From Candidatus Pelagibacter communis (GTDB taxonomy: Bacteria > Pseudomonadota > Alphaproteobacteria > Pelagibacterales > Pelagibacteraceae): a stretch of 64,000 bases of DNA. Below the pieces are notes generated by a model. It had not been told where the DNA came from. It did not search any database and saw only the letters and a list, made by a program, of their open reading frames with translations. Each line of letters begins with the position of its first letter. The first letter of the stretch is position 1. The translations under genes and the position numbers were made by a program. This document shows positions 26,982-36,054 of the stretch, one piece after another. The stretch covers positions 387,679 through 451,678 of the forward strand of contig NZ_LANA01000001.1 in the NCBI RefSeq assembly GCF_012932795.1, written 5' to 3'.

Positions 26982-27653
26982 ATGAGAGAAGTCATACTAG
27001 ATACAGAAACAACAGGATTATCCGTTAGCGATGGACATAGAATTGTTGAAATTGCTTGTATTGAGTTAGATGATTTAATTCCTACTCAAAATAGGTTTCA
27101 TTGTTATCTCAATCCAGAAAGAAAAGTTTCTGAAAAAGCGCTCGAAGTCCATGGTTATACAGATGAATTTTTATCTACTCAAAAAAAATTTTTGGAAGTG
27201 GCTGATGAGTTTTTAAATTTTATAAAAAATAAAAGATTGGTAATTCATAACGCTGCGTTTGATTTGTCACATCTGAATAATGAATTAACGTTGGTGGGAA
27301 AGAAAAAATTAAATAAAGAAAATGTTCTAGATACGCTAACATTGGCCAGGGATAAATTTCCTGGTTCACCAACTAGTCTTGATGCTTTGTGCAAAAGATA
27401 TCGAGTAGATAATACTAAGAGGAGTAAGCACACCGCTCTCATTGACTGTGACCTATTGGCTAAAGTTTATATTAATCTTTTGGGTCAAAAAGAACCTACA
27501 CTAAATTTTAAAAATGAAGATAATGAAAAAATAATAATTAATTCAAATAAAAAAAATCAATATTATAAAAAAGTTATTAAACCAACAGAAGAAGAATTAA
27601 AACTCCATAAAGATTATTTAAAAAATAACTTAAAGAAAAATTTTTTTAATTAG
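26982..27653 (+). CDS. dnaQ: DNA polymerase III epsilon subunit (3'-5' exonuclease)
   Basis: DnaQ is the proofreading exonuclease of the replicase. Exo I is LDTETTGL (about residues 6-13) with the metal-binding Asp and Glu, Exo II is VIHNAAFDLSHLN near 87-99, and Exo III is HTALIDCDLLAKVY near 151-164. 223 residues is normal. The C-terminal tail is probably the alpha-subunit binding part. Its stop overlaps the convergent secB gene by 8 bp. The gene closes the rightward origin operon. Confidence 0.95.
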   Translation: MREVILDTETTGLSVSDGHRIVEIACIELDDLIPTQNRFHCYLNPERKVSEKALEVHGYTDEFLSTQKKFLEVADEFLNFIKNKRLVIHNAAFDLSHLNNELTLVGKKKLNKENVLDTLTLARDKFPGSPTSLDALCKRYRVDNTKRSKHTALIDCDLLAKVYINLLGQKEPTLNFKNEDNEKIIINSNKKNQYYKKVIKPTEEELKLHKDYLKNNLKKNFFN

Positions 27654-28068
27654 CTCTCTGTTTATACAGATGGTTGAAATCTATTTTTTTATCAAGTTTT
27701 ATTTCTGGAAATCCAGAATTATGAAGAAGGTTTAAAAATGCTTTTTCTAGATTTGGGTAAATTTTATTTTGAACATCACATAATAAAACTTTCTCCAAAT
27801 CTTTTTTATCTTTTAGTTCGTCATTTATTTTTACAACTGAAGTATAAACTATTTCAAAATAAGACTTTTTTTCATTAGGTTCCTTATCCTCAAATTTTAA
27901 GGTAGTATTAACTTCAATCATTTTATTTTTTAAAGCTTTAGAATTAATATCAATATTTAACTGATATTTAGTAATATTTTCTTTCACAAATATATAAGTT
28001 TGAATATCAGGTGTTTCACTAGAAATATCTTTTATGTATTCAGCTAATATTTTAAAGTTTTCTTTCAT
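27646..28068 (-). CDS. secB: Protein-export chaperone SecB
   Basis: SecB is the tetrameric cytosolic chaperone that keeps preproteins export-competent and hands them to SecA. The product (140 residues) opens with FKILAEYIKDISSETPD, a typical SecB start, and has LLCDVQNKIYPNLEKAFLNLLHNSGFPEI near 104-132 (in part), corresponding to the conserved P-x-x-R-x-x-I region. It overlaps the upstream fxsA gene by 17 bp. secB beside dnaQ is standard in alphaproteobacteria. Confidence 0.9.
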   Translation of the reverse strand: MKENFKILAEYIKDISSETPDIQTYIFVKENITKYQLNIDINSKALKNKMIEVNTTLKFEDKEPNEKKSYFEIVYTSVVKINDELKDKKDLEKVLLCDVQNKIYPNLEKAFLNLLHNSGFPEIKLDKKIDFNHLYKQRAN

Positions 28069-28474
28069 CTTTTTCCTCTACATCCTCAAACTCGCCATTT
28101 ATAAAATCTTCATTTTTATTATTAGTTTTTCCCTTGGTTGAAATATTTCTTAAAATCAATTTTCTTGTGGGTCGAAAAATAATTAATAAACCTAAAAAGT
28201 CAGTTGCAAAACCAGGTAAAATTAAAAGTAATGCTGCAAAAGCTAAGGCTGCACCTGATATAATTTCATAAATAGGAAGTTCATTTTTGACAATTTGAGA
28301 CATTCCAGCCTTCAAAGTATTAAAACCTTCGTATCTTGCGTATATAACACCAAAAAAAGCAGTAATAAAAATAAGCAAAACTGTACTAAAGGCGCCAATT
28401 TGAGAGCCTATCCTGATAAAAAGATAAATCTCAACAGCTGGGATACCAATTAGTAATAATAAAAATGTGTTCAT
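28052..28474 (-). CDS. fxsA: FxsA-family inner membrane protein
   Basis: A 140-residue membrane protein of the FxsA/YtzA type, named for suppressing F exclusion of phage T7; its normal role is unclear. The N-terminus LLLIGIPAVEIYLFIRIGSQIGAFSTV holds the first membrane helix with the conserved P-x-x-E. Further helices are ISGAALAFAALLLILPGF and FLGLLIIFRPTR, where LLILPGFATDFLGLLI is the family signature. A charged cytosolic tail follows. secB overlaps its end. Confidence 0.9.
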   Translation of the reverse strand: MNTFLLLLIGIPAVEIYLFIRIGSQIGAFSTVLLIFITAFFGVIYARYEGFNTLKAGMSQIVKNELPIYEIISGAALAFAALLLILPGFATDFLGLLIIFRPTRKLILRNISTKGKTNNKNEDFINGEFEDVEEKDERKL

Positions 28475-28532
28475 TTGTCTTTATTGTAAATTGCTAGTTG
28501 TAATTAAGCAACATAGTAAATATTATTAATAT

Positions 28533-29126
28533 ATGAACTACAGTTTCGAATATATGGATATTATTCTTCTGGCAATGATTGCTGGTTTTATATTTCTTCG
28601 TTTGCGAGGTATACTTGGTAAAAAAACTGGTTTTGAGGGAAAAATATCAACACAATTTGAAAAAGAATTTGAAAAAATTAAAATAAGCCCAAAACTAATT
28701 AATGAAAATTTTGATGTAGAGGCACAAAAAGACTTCTTAAAAGGTGCAAAAATTGCTTATGAAACAATTATTACTGATTTTAGTGATAGTGATAATAAAT
28801 TGATAGCCAGTAAACCACTTTTGAGTAAAAAAATTCATGATCAATTTAGAGAAGCTCTTTTGGATAGAGAAAACAAAGGTCACTTCGCTGAAATAACTTT
28901 TATAGGAATTAAATCAGCTGTGATAAAAACACATAAAAAAATAGATAATAGCCTAGAAGTTACAGTAGATTTTGTAAGTGAAATTATTACTTGCATAAAA
29001 GATAAAGATAAAAAAATAATATCAGGAGACAGTGAAAAAATTAAAAAAGTTTATGATACCTGGATTTTTTCAAAAGATATGAAATCTTCAAATCCAAATT
29101 GGTTATTAATTGATACCATTACATAA
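28533..29126 (+). CDS. Tim44/TimA-domain membrane-anchored protein
   Basis: A 197-residue protein with one N-terminal membrane helix (MDIILLAMIAGFIFLRLRGILG) and a soluble C-terminal Tim44-like domain: FLKGAKIAYETIITDFSDSD, LLSKKIHDQF and a final WIFSKDMKSSNPNWLLIDT. Mitochondrial Tim44 docks Hsp70 to the import channel; bacterial versions sit at the inner membrane, and their client is not well known. It diverges from fxsA/secB and precedes smr directly. In related genomes a lytic transglycosylase often follows, but here it is absent. Confidence 0.85.
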   Translation: MNYSFEYMDIILLAMIAGFIFLRLRGILGKKTGFEGKISTQFEKEFEKIKISPKLINENFDVEAQKDFLKGAKIAYETIITDFSDSDNKLIASKPLLSKKIHDQFREALLDRENKGHFAEITFIGIKSAVIKTHKKIDNSLEVTVDFVSEIITCIKDKDKKIISGDSEKIKKVYDTWIFSKDMKSSNPNWLLIDTIT

Positions 29127-29648
29127 TTGAATAAAAAAATTTCAGATAAAGATAAAAACGATTGGGAAAATTTTTTAAATAATAAACAAAAAATTTCTAG
29201 TAAAGATTCTTTAAGAGATAAAATACAAAAAAAAACAAACAAAAATAAAGACGATTGGGAAAATTTTTTAAATAATAAAGATAAGATACCAGATAAAGAC
29301 TTTGATCAAAAAAAAAATATAAGATTCGAAAAAATAAAAAAAATTGATCTTCATGGCTATACGATAGAAGAGGCTAACAGGACAATTGAACAATTTATTA
29401 TTAAATCTTTTGACGAAAATATTACTAAAATAATAGTAATTACAGGAAAAGGTCTCAGATCTAAAAATGTTGGAAACCCCTACCTTTCAAAAGATCTAAG
29501 TATATTAAAATACTCAGTTCCCGAATTCATTAAAAAAAATAGTTGCTTAGCACGACTTATTATCGAAACTGCAGATGCTAAGATTGAAGATGGTGGAGGT
29601 GGCGCTTTTTATATTTTTCTTAAAAATAAAAATAAATTTAAAGAATAA
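29127..29648 (+). CDS. Smr/MutS2-domain DNA endonuclease-like protein with duplicated N-terminus
   Basis: The C-terminal Smr domain shows [10 protein letters not shown] (about 73-82), VITGKGLRS (about 104-112) and [11 protein letters not shown] near the end, the three family motifs for nicking or branched-structure binding. The N-terminus is a near-repeat: DWENFLNNK occurs at residues 12-20 and again at 43-51, giving two copies of the short tryptophan motif where relatives usually have one. Translation probably starts at TTG directly after the TAA of the Tim44 gene, as no ATG lies near. The last 11 bp overlap convergent hslU. Confidence 0.85.
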   Translation: MNKKISDKDKNDWENFLNNKQKISSKDSLRDKIQKKTNKNKDDWENFLNNKDKIPDKDFDQKKNIRFEKIKKIDLHGYTIEEANRTIEQFIIKSFDENITKIIVITGKGLRSKNVGNPYLSKDLSILKYSVPEFIKKNSCLARLIIETADAKIEDGGGGAFYIFLKNKNKFKE

Positions 29649-31005
29649 ATTTAGATAAATCTGTATCTTTAACAAACTGATCTAGATTTTGTTTTACATA
29701 CTCAGAGTTAATGATAATTTTTTCTCCCGATCTATCTGTTGCTGTGAAACTTATATCATCCAATATTCTTTCAATAATAGTATGCAATCTTCTTGCTCCA
29801 ATATTTTCAACAGTATTATTAACTTCTGAAGCCATGTTAGCAATGGCATCTATACCATCCTCAGAAAACTCCAGTTCTACATTTTCAGTTTTTAGAAGCG
29901 CAATATATTGCTTAATTAAACTATAGTCTGGTTCTTTAAGAATTCTTTTAAAATCGTCGCTAGTTAAAGCTTCAAGCTCAACTCTAATTGGAAGTCTACC
30001 TTGAAGTTCTGGCAATAAATCAGAAGGTTTTGCAAGTTGGAATGCTCCAGATGCAATGAATAGAATATGATCAGTTTTTATAGGACCATATTTTGTACTT
30101 ACAGTTGTTCCTTCAATTAAAGGTAATAGGTCTCTTTGAACTCCCTCTCTAGAAACATCTCCTCCAGATCTATCAGTTCTACCTGAAATTTTGTCTATTT
30201 CATCCAAAAATACAATTCCATTATTTTCCGCTGAGTCTTTTGCAGATTTTATGATTTTATCTTCTTCTATTAATTTATCAGCTTCATCATTAATCAAAAT
30301 TTCGTGAGATTCTTTGACAGTCATTTTTTTCTTTTTTTGCTTGTTACCAACAGATTTTCCAATCATTTCCCCAATATTTATCATTCCAATATTTGCTCCT
30401 GGCATTCCAGGAATTTCAAATGAAGGTTGAGAACTGCTATCATTTACCACTATTTCAATCTCGTTATCATCTAGATCACCATCTCTTAATCTTTTTCTAA
30501 AACTTTCTCTTGTTGCCAAACTCGCTTTATTTCCAACAAGTGCATCCAAAACTTTTTCTTCAGCTAATTTTTGAGCTTTTGTATGAACTTCTTTTCTTTT
30601 TTTTACTTTCTCCATTGCAATAGCAATTTCAAGAAGATCTCTTATAATTTGTTCAACATCTCTTCCAACATAACCAACTTCTGTAAATCTTGTTGCTTCG
30701 ACTTTTACGAAAGGTGCTTCTGCTAATTTAGATAGTCTCCTGGATATCTCAGTTTTACCAACACCTGTTGGGCCAATCATTAAAATATTTTTAGGCAAAA
30801 CTTCATTTTTCATTTCACCTTTTAAAGCTTGTCTTCTCCATCTGTTCCTTAAAGCAATTGCAACTGCTTTTTTCGCTTTATTTTGACCGACCACATACCG
30901 ATCAAGTTCAGATACTATTTCTCTAGGAGATAATGAGCTAACTAAAGAACTATCTTTATGTTCATTTTTTTCTTTAGGAAAAGGAGTAACGTTTGATTCT
31001 TTCAT
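29638..31005 (-). CDS. hslU: ATP-dependent protease ATPase subunit HslU
   Basis: HslU is the AAA+ unfoldase ring that feeds substrates to the HslV protease. [25 protein letters not shown] (in part, near 25-50) precedes the Walker [15 protein letters not shown] near 74-87. Walker B is [12 protein letters not shown] near 262-273, preceded by the variable I-domain, and the C-terminus ends in DLSKFIL, the tail that inserts into HslV. 455 residues is normal. Its ATG abuts the hslV stop. Confidence 0.97.
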   Translation of the reverse strand: MKESNVTPFPKEKNEHKDSSLVSSLSPREIVSELDRYVVGQNKAKKAVAIALRNRWRRQALKGEMKNEVLPKNILMIGPTGVGKTEISRRLSKLAEAPFVKVEATRFTEVGYVGRDVEQIIRDLLEIAIAMEKVKKRKEVHTKAQKLAEEKVLDALVGNKASLATRESFRKRLRDGDLDDNEIEIVVNDSSSQPSFEIPGMPGANIGMINIGEMIGKSVGNKQKKKKMTVKESHEILINDEADKLIEEDKIIKSAKDSAENNGIVFLDEIDKISGRTDRSGGDVSREGVQRDLLPLIEGTTVSTKYGPIKTDHILFIASGAFQLAKPSDLLPELQGRLPIRVELEALTSDDFKRILKEPDYSLIKQYIALLKTENVELEFSEDGIDAIANMASEVNNTVENIGARRLHTIIERILDDISFTATDRSGEKIIINSEYVKQNLDQFVKDTDLSKFIL

Positions 31006-31520
31006 TATATTTTTTCAATTTTAATATTGTTATTTGTAAATACACAAATCTCAGAAGCAACTTTGATAGATTTTTTTGCAACCTCTTCCGCACTTAAGTC
31101 TGTATCTAATAAAACCTTAGCAGCAGCTAAAGCGTAATTTCCACCAGAACCTATGCCTATAGCATTTCCTTCTGGCTCCAAAACATCACCTGTGCCTGAA
31201 ATTATATAACTATTTTCTTTATCACCAATTGCCATTAAAGCTTCTAGCCGTCTTAAATATTTATCAGTTCGCCAATCTTTAGCTAATTCAACCGCAGCTC
31301 TTGGAAGATTACCCGCATGCTTTTCAAGTTTAGCTTCAAGCCTCTCAAAAAGAGTTAAAGCGTCCGCTGTAGACCCTGCAAAACCCGCAATAACATTTCT
31401 TTTTTCGATTTTTCTTACTTTTGCAGCAGTGCTTTTTATAACTGTATTGCCCATACTGACTTGGCCATCTCCAGCTACCACTACTTCATTATTCTTTCTA
31501 ATAAGTACAATTGTAGTCAT
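31005..31520 (-). CDS. hslV: ATP-dependent protease catalytic subunit HslV
   Basis: HslV is the threonine peptidase (proteasome-beta-like) of the HslUV complex. After removal of Met the catalytic Thr is exposed in the start [36 protein letters not shown] and [14 protein letters not shown] are further family motifs. This N-terminal requirement fixes the start at 31520. 171 residues is a little short but usual. hslV-hslU are translationally coupled, and hisB diverges 89 bp away. Confidence 0.97.
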   Translation of the reverse strand: MTTIVLIRKNNEVVVAGDGQVSMGNTVIKSTAAKVRKIEKRNVIAGFAGSTADALTLFERLEAKLEKHAGNLPRAAVELAKDWRTDKYLRRLEALMAIGDKENSYIISGTGDVLEPEGNAIGIGSGGNYALAAAKVLLDTDLSAEEVAKKSIKVASEICVFTNNNIKIEKI

Positions 31521-31609
31521 AGATTATAGATGGATATTAATTTTTATACTTCAAGTAGTGATTACAAATATTGATATAGTTAAACAATCTATGTATACCT
31601 TTAAAATAT

Positions 31610-32200
31610 ATGGTTAGAATAGGAAAAGTATCTAGAAAAACAAAAGAAACTAGCATCAGTGTTGAGGTAAATATTGATGGTAAAGGCCAGTATAAGATTG
31701 ATACTGGAATTGGTTTTTTGGATCATATGCTTGAGCAACTATCAAAGCATTCACTTATTGATTTAAAAGTAAAAGCAAAAGGAGATACCCACATAGACCT
31801 TCATCACACAACTGAAGACACAGGCATTGCTATAGGTGAGGCTTTAAAAAAAGCTTTAAAAAATTATCAAGGAATTAGAAGATATGCACACGCAATGATT
31901 CCAATGGATGAAACGTTAACAAGAGTTGCAATTGATGTTTCAAACAGGCCTTATTTAATTTGGAAAGTAAAATTAAAAGTAGAAAGACTTGGAGAAATGG
32001 ATACAGAACTTTTTAAAGAATGGTTTCAAGCATTTTCCCAGTCAGCTGGAATAACATTGCATATGGAAAATATTTATGGAGATAACAGCCATCATATAAT
32101 TGAGTCATGTTTTAAAGCTCTAGCAAGGTCACTAAGAATAGCTTTAGAAATAGATCCTAGAAATAAGAAGAGTATTCCATCAACCAAAGGCTCTTTATAA
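31610..32200 (+). CDS. hisB: Imidazoleglycerol-phosphate dehydratase
   Basis: HisB dehydrates imidazole-glycerol phosphate to imidazole-acetol phosphate in histidine synthesis. The monofunctional form (196 residues) shows the metal-binding motifs [10 protein letters not shown] near 38-47, [17 protein letters not shown] near 65-81 and [16 protein letters not shown] near 159-174. It heads hisB-hisH-hisA-hisF and is divergent from hslV, again the alphaproteobacterial order near the origin. Confidence 0.97.
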   Translation: MVRIGKVSRKTKETSISVEVNIDGKGQYKIDTGIGFLDHMLEQLSKHSLIDLKVKAKGDTHIDLHHTTEDTGIAIGEALKKALKNYQGIRRYAHAMIPMDETLTRVAIDVSNRPYLIWKVKLKVERLGEMDTELFKEWFQAFSQSAGITLHMENIYGDNSHHIIESCFKALARSLRIALEIDPRNKKSIPSTKGSL

Positions 32201-32205
32201 ATTTA

Positions 32206-32832
32206 ATGAATGTCACGATTGTTGACTATAATTCAGGAAATATCAGCTCTGTAATAAATTCCTTTAAGGAAGTTGCTAAAGATAAAGTTAATATTGAAGT
32301 AACTTCAGATTTAACAAAGATTAAATCAAGTGATAAGGTAGTATTGCCAGGACAGGGATCATTTAAGAGCTGCGTTGATGCTTTAAATAGCATTAGTGGA
32401 TTAATTGACACTCTAAACGAATTTGCAATCAATCATAAAAAACCTCTTCTTGGAATTTGTGTTGGCTTACAGATGTTTGCAGATACTGGTTATGAGGAAA
32501 TTGAAACAAAAGGTCTTGGTTGGATTCCAGGCAAAGTCTCAAAGCTTGATAACAAAAATGGAAAATATAAACTTCCACACATTGGTTGGAATGAAATAAA
32601 TATTATTAAAGACAGCAAGATTTTTCAAGGTATAGAAAATAATTCACATATGTATTTTGTACACAGTTATGAATTTATCCCAGTGGATAAAAATGTAATT
32701 TCAGCAACCACAGACTATTCATCAAATATTGTCTGCTCTGTAGAGAAAGAGAACATCTTCGGAACCCAATTCCATCCTGAAAAGAGTGATAAAATGGGCT
32801 TACAAATTATTCGAAATTTTATTAGTTTATAA
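32206..32832 (+). CDS. hisH: Imidazole glycerol phosphate synthase, glutaminase subunit HisH
   Basis: HisH hydrolyses glutamine and channels ammonia to HisF. VDYNSGNISSVINSF opens the fold. The nucleophile elbow is LLGICVGLQMFAD (about 80-92), and the His and Glu of the triad are in FGTQFHPEKSDKMG near the end. 208 residues is typical. It starts five bases after hisB and ends two bases before hisA. Confidence 0.97.
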   Translation: MNVTIVDYNSGNISSVINSFKEVAKDKVNIEVTSDLTKIKSSDKVVLPGQGSFKSCVDALNSISGLIDTLNEFAINHKKPLLGICVGLQMFADTGYEEIETKGLGWIPGKVSKLDNKNGKYKLPHIGWNEINIIKDSKIFQGIENNSHMYFVHSYEFIPVDKNVISATTDYSSNIVCSVEKENIFGTQFHPEKSDKMGLQIIRNFISL

Positions 32833-32834
32833 AA

Positions 32835-33554
32835 ATGAAAATATTTCCAGCAATAGATATTAAAGATAAAAAGTGTGTGAGATTGATCAAAGGAGACTTT
32901 AACAATAAAACTGAATATGAAATATCACCAATTGATCAGGCTGGTAAGTATAGAGATCATGGTTTTAAAAATTTACACATTGTTGATTTAGATGGCGCAT
33001 TAACTGGGAAGACAGTTAACTTGGATATCATTAAAGAGATAATTAATAAATTTGATCTTAAAATTGAAATTGGTGGAGGTATAAGAAACCTTGAAAGTAT
33101 TACAAAATATACTGATGTTGGTGTTGAAAAAGTAATTTTAGGAAGTGCTGCAATAAAAGATAAAAACTTTTTAAAAGAAGCATGTGAAAAGTTCCCTAAC
33201 AAAATTGCTTTAGGTCTTGATGCAAAAGATGGATATTTGTCTGTATCTGGTTGGAAAGAAAATTCTAATCAATTAACCTTAGATTATCTGAAAGAAGTTA
33301 ATGAATTTGGTGCAAGCAGATTGATATATACAGATATTAATCGTGATGGAATGAAACAAAGCCCAAATTTCTCAGAAACGGAAAAGGTTGCAGAAATCTC
33401 TAATTGTCCAGTAATTATATCTGGAGGAGTTTCCTCAATTGATGATGTTAAAAAAGCAAAAGGATTGAAAAATATTGAAGGTATAATAGTTGGCAAAGCG
33501 ATATATGATGGTGATATCAAATTAGATGAATTGGCCAAAGAAATAGATGCTTAA
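32835..33554 (+). CDS. hisA: ProFAR isomerase HisA
   Basis: HisA is the (beta/alpha)8-barrel ketol isomerase acting on ProFAR, upstream of HisH/HisF. The start [18 protein letters not shown] has the catalytic Asp, IEIGGGIRN holds the first phosphate loop, and the second catalytic Asp is in [22 protein letters not shown] supplies the second phosphate site. 239 residues is normal. Its end overlaps hisF by 8 bp. Confidence 0.97.
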   Translation: MKIFPAIDIKDKKCVRLIKGDFNNKTEYEISPIDQAGKYRDHGFKNLHIVDLDGALTGKTVNLDIIKEIINKFDLKIEIGGGIRNLESITKYTDVGVEKVILGSAAIKDKNFLKEACEKFPNKIALGLDAKDGYLSVSGWKENSNQLTLDYLKEVNEFGASRLIYTDINRDGMKQSPNFSETEKVAEISNCPVIISGGVSSIDDVKKAKGLKNIEGIIVGKAIYDGDIKLDELAKEIDA

Positions 33555-34302
33555 AAATAGAATTATACCATGCTTGGATGTTAAAAACGGTCGTGTTGTA
33601 AAAGGAATTAATTTTGTAGATTTAAAAGATGCTGGTGATCCTGTGGAGCAAGCTAAAATTTATAGTGATGGTGGAGCAGATGAAATATGTTTTTTAGATA
33701 TTACAGCTTCTAATGAAAATAGAGACACTATTTATGAGGTTGTTAAAAAAACATCTAAGAAATGTTTCGTACCCTTAACAGTTGGTGGTGGAGTTAGAAG
33801 TGTAGAAGATATTAATAAATTATTAAATTGTGGAGCTGATAAAGTTTCTATTAATACGGCTGCAGTTCAGAATTTTAAAGTGATAATTGAAAGTTCAAAA
33901 AAATTTGGATCACAGTGCATTGTTGTTGCAATCGATGCAAAACTAAATGGAGATCAATGGGAAGTATATACTCATGGTGGAAGAAATAACACCAATATTG
34001 ATGCTATAGAATTTGCCAAGAAAATGGAAGATAGTGGAGCAGGTGAGTTGTTAATTACCTCTATGGATAGAGATGGAACACAAATTGGTTATGATATTGA
34101 TTTAATGTCCAAGATATCATCTAAAGTAAATATTCCATTAATAGCATCTGGAGGTGTCGGCAATTTAGATCATTTAGTTGATGGTATTAAATTAGGAAAG
34201 GCTAGTGCGGTCTTAGCTGCTTCTATATTTCATTATGGAAAACATTCAGTGCAAGAAGCCAAAGAATATTTGGACTCAAAAGGAATTCCTGTTAGAATTT
34301 GA
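33547..34302 (+). CDS. hisF: Imidazole glycerol phosphate synthase cyclase subunit HisF
   Basis: HisF uses ammonia from HisH to form imidazole-glycerol phosphate and AICAR, linking histidine to purine synthesis (purH lies 7 kb away). [19 protein letters not shown] is the N-terminal signature with the catalytic Asp, [10 protein letters not shown] is the phosphate loop and [15 protein letters not shown] holds the second catalytic Asp. 251 residues is typical. It overlaps hisA by 8 bp. Confidence 0.97.
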   Translation: MLKNRIIPCLDVKNGRVVKGINFVDLKDAGDPVEQAKIYSDGGADEICFLDITASNENRDTIYEVVKKTSKKCFVPLTVGGGVRSVEDINKLLNCGADKVSINTAAVQNFKVIIESSKKFGSQCIVVAIDAKLNGDQWEVYTHGGRNNTNIDAIEFAKKMEDSGAGELLITSMDRDGTQIGYDIDLMSKISSKVNIPLIASGGVGNLDHLVDGIKLGKASAVLAASIFHYGKHSVQEAKEYLDSKGIPVRI

Positions 34303-34360
34303 TCTGAAATCATGGTCAATACTAAATTAACATTACTATATTATTAAAAGATAAATAATT

Positions 34361-34630
34361 ATGAATATTTTTGATGATCTAATCAAATTAGCCAGGGAAA
34401 GAAAAAGCGAACCTGTAGAAGGCTCTTATACCAACAAACTACTTAGTGATAAATCCCTAAGTAAAGCAAAAGTTTTAGAAGAAATAGATGAATTAATAGA
34501 AGCTGTAGAAAAAGATACAAATAAAATTCATGAGGCTGCAGATGTTTTTTACCATCTGATTATGTATCTTGAGGCAAACAATATTAAAGTTGAAGATGTC
34601 ATGGCTGAGTTAGATAAAAGAAAAAAATGA
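34361..34630 (+). CDS. hisE: Phosphoribosyl-ATP pyrophosphohydrolase
   Basis: HisE cleaves phosphoribosyl-ATP to phosphoribosyl-AMP, the second step of histidine synthesis. The 89-residue all-helical MazG-like protein contains GSYTNKLLSDKSLSKAKVLEEIDELIEAVE (in part) and the metal motif HEAADVFYHLIMYL. It lies 58 bp after hisF, so it may have its own start signal. Its TGA overlaps the HIT gene start (ATGA). hisG, hisD, hisC and hisI are not in the window. Confidence 0.94.
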   Translation: MNIFDDLIKLARERKSEPVEGSYTNKLLSDKSLSKAKVLEEIDELIEAVEKDTNKIHEAADVFYHLIMYLEANNIKVEDVMAELDKRKK

Positions 34631-34992
34631 GTTACGACAAAAATAATATTTTTGCAAAAATTTTGAGAAAAGAAATTCCATGTAAAAAAATATTTGAAAA
34701 TGACTATGTTCTTTCTTTTTATGATATTAATCCTCAAAAAAAAATTCATGCACTTGTGATACCAAAAGGTGAATATATTAATCTGGATGATTTTAATAAT
34801 AGAGCTTCAGATCAAGAGATAGTAGCATTGAGCAAAGCAATTACAGAAGTTGCAAAAATATTAGGAATATCAACTGATAATGGAAAGGGTTATAGGGCTC
34901 TTACCAATTTAGATGACCATGGAGGTCAAGAGGTTCCACATTTACACTTTCATTTATTTGGAGGTGAAAAAATTGGAAAAATGGTTGAGTGA
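34627..34992 (+). CDS. HIT-family nucleotide hydrolase (HinT-like)
   Basis: A 121-residue histidine-triad protein that hydrolyses nucleotide phosphoramidates or related adducts. NNIFAKILRKEIPCKKIFENDYV (in part) is the classical opening and EVPHLHFHLFGGEKIG carries the H-x-H-x-H triad near the C-terminus. The HIT gene commonly follows hisE in alphaproteobacteria. Its physiological substrate is unknown. It overlaps both neighbours. Confidence 0.93.
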   Translation: MSYDKNNIFAKILRKEIPCKKIFENDYVLSFYDINPQKKIHALVIPKGEYINLDDFNNRASDQEIVALSKAITEVAKILGISTDNGKGYRALTNLDDHGGQEVPHLHFHLFGGEKIGKMVE

Positions 34993-35492
34993 AAAAAAAA
35001 ATTTTTAGAAATTATTTAGAGCTAAAATCATTAAAAGATTTTAAAGAAGTCAAGAAACCATCAGAAAATTATTTTGTAGAATTAGCTAATCCAAAAGATT
35101 TTCAATTAAATAAATTTTGTTATAAAAATATTGGTAAAAATTATCATTGGACTGATAGACTTGTTTGGACAGAATTGGATTGGATTAAATATATATCAAA
35201 TAAGAAACTTTCTACTTATATCCTTAAGAATAAAGATGAAATAGCTGGCTATTTTGAACTCATATTTGATAAAAATACAGGAGAAGCAGAAATTGCCTAT
35301 TTTGGTATTCTAGAGGAGTACTTTGGAAAAAAACTTGGGGGATATTTATTAAGTGAAGCAATTAAAAATTCATTCAACTTAGGTTGCCAAAGAGTATGGG
35401 TTCACACTTGTTCTTTAGATCATAAAAATGCTTTACATAATTATCAATCAAGGGGCATGAAAATTTTTAAATTTGAAACATTAATTAGATAA
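34989..35492 (+). CDS. GNAT-family N-acetyltransferase
   Basis: A 167-residue acetyl-CoA-dependent acyltransferase. The core strand and pantetheine loop are recognisable in EIAYFGILEEYFGKKLGGYLLSEAIKN (in part, about 99-125), and RVWVHTCSLDHKNALHNYQSRGMKIF resembles the C-terminal substrate/CoA part of amino-group acetyltransferases. GTG overlapping the HIT stop (GTGA) is the likely start. It converges with lolA, four bases apart. The acceptor is unknown. Confidence 0.85.
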   Translation: MKKKIFRNYLELKSLKDFKEVKKPSENYFVELANPKDFQLNKFCYKNIGKNYHWTDRLVWTELDWIKYISNKKLSTYILKNKDEIAGYFELIFDKNTGEAEIAYFGILEEYFGKKLGGYLLSEAIKNSFNLGCQRVWVHTCSLDHKNALHNYQSRGMKIFKFETLIR

Positions 35493-35496
35493 AAGT

Positions 35497-36054
35497 TTAA
35501 TTATTTACTGGCAAAATAAAAATTTTATCATCTATTTTTTTATTTATTTTAATAGATGAAATAAATGTAATAACTAGGTTTTGGTAAATGTCCTCAGTTT
35601 GCCATCCAACTAAAGTTAAATTTTTTTTATCGAAAAAAATATTAATTTTATTATCATTTTCAAAAATTGTATAATTTATATATTTGTTTTCAATTACTCT
35701 AGCTTCAAGGCTATTCATTTTTGATATTAAAAACTCTTTATCTAATAAAAAAACTAGTGGTGTTTTAGTTAGTGGATAAATATAATAATTGCTACTATTT
35801 TTATTTTTAATTACCAGAGATTTCCCATCAGAAATAATTGTTTTTTTATTAATATTATCGTATTCACACCAAATTTTTTTAGGATATTTTATAATACACT
35901 TTCCATTTTCATTTCTATCATTAATAGTTTGAATAAAATCAAAACTTAAATTATTTGTAAGCTGCATTTGAGATTTTATATCTTCTACTGTTGAGGAATA
36001 AACTGGACTATAAAATTTTAATATAAAAAAAAAAATTAATATTCTAAGCATCAT
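35497..36054 (-). CDS. lolA: Outer-membrane lipoprotein carrier LolA
   Basis: LolA is the periplasmic chaperone that carries lipoproteins from the LolCDE exporter to the outer membrane. A signal peptide (hydrophobic ILIFFFILKF, cleavage around VYSS) is followed by an 11-strand half-barrel pattern: FDFIQTINDRNENGKCIIKYPKKIWCEYD (in part) and SDGKSLVIKN. 185 residues is normal. Sequence similarity in the family is low, but position after ftsK is standard in proteobacteria, with an ATGA overlap. Confidence 0.88.
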   Translation of the reverse strand: MMLRILIFFFILKFYSPVYSSTVEDIKSQMQLTNNLSFDFIQTINDRNENGKCIIKYPKKIWCEYDNINKKTIISDGKSLVIKNKNSSNYYIYPLTKTPLVFLLDKEFLISKMNSLEARVIENKYINYTIFENDNKINIFFDKKNLTLVGWQTEDIYQNLVITFISSIKINKKIDDKIFILPVNN

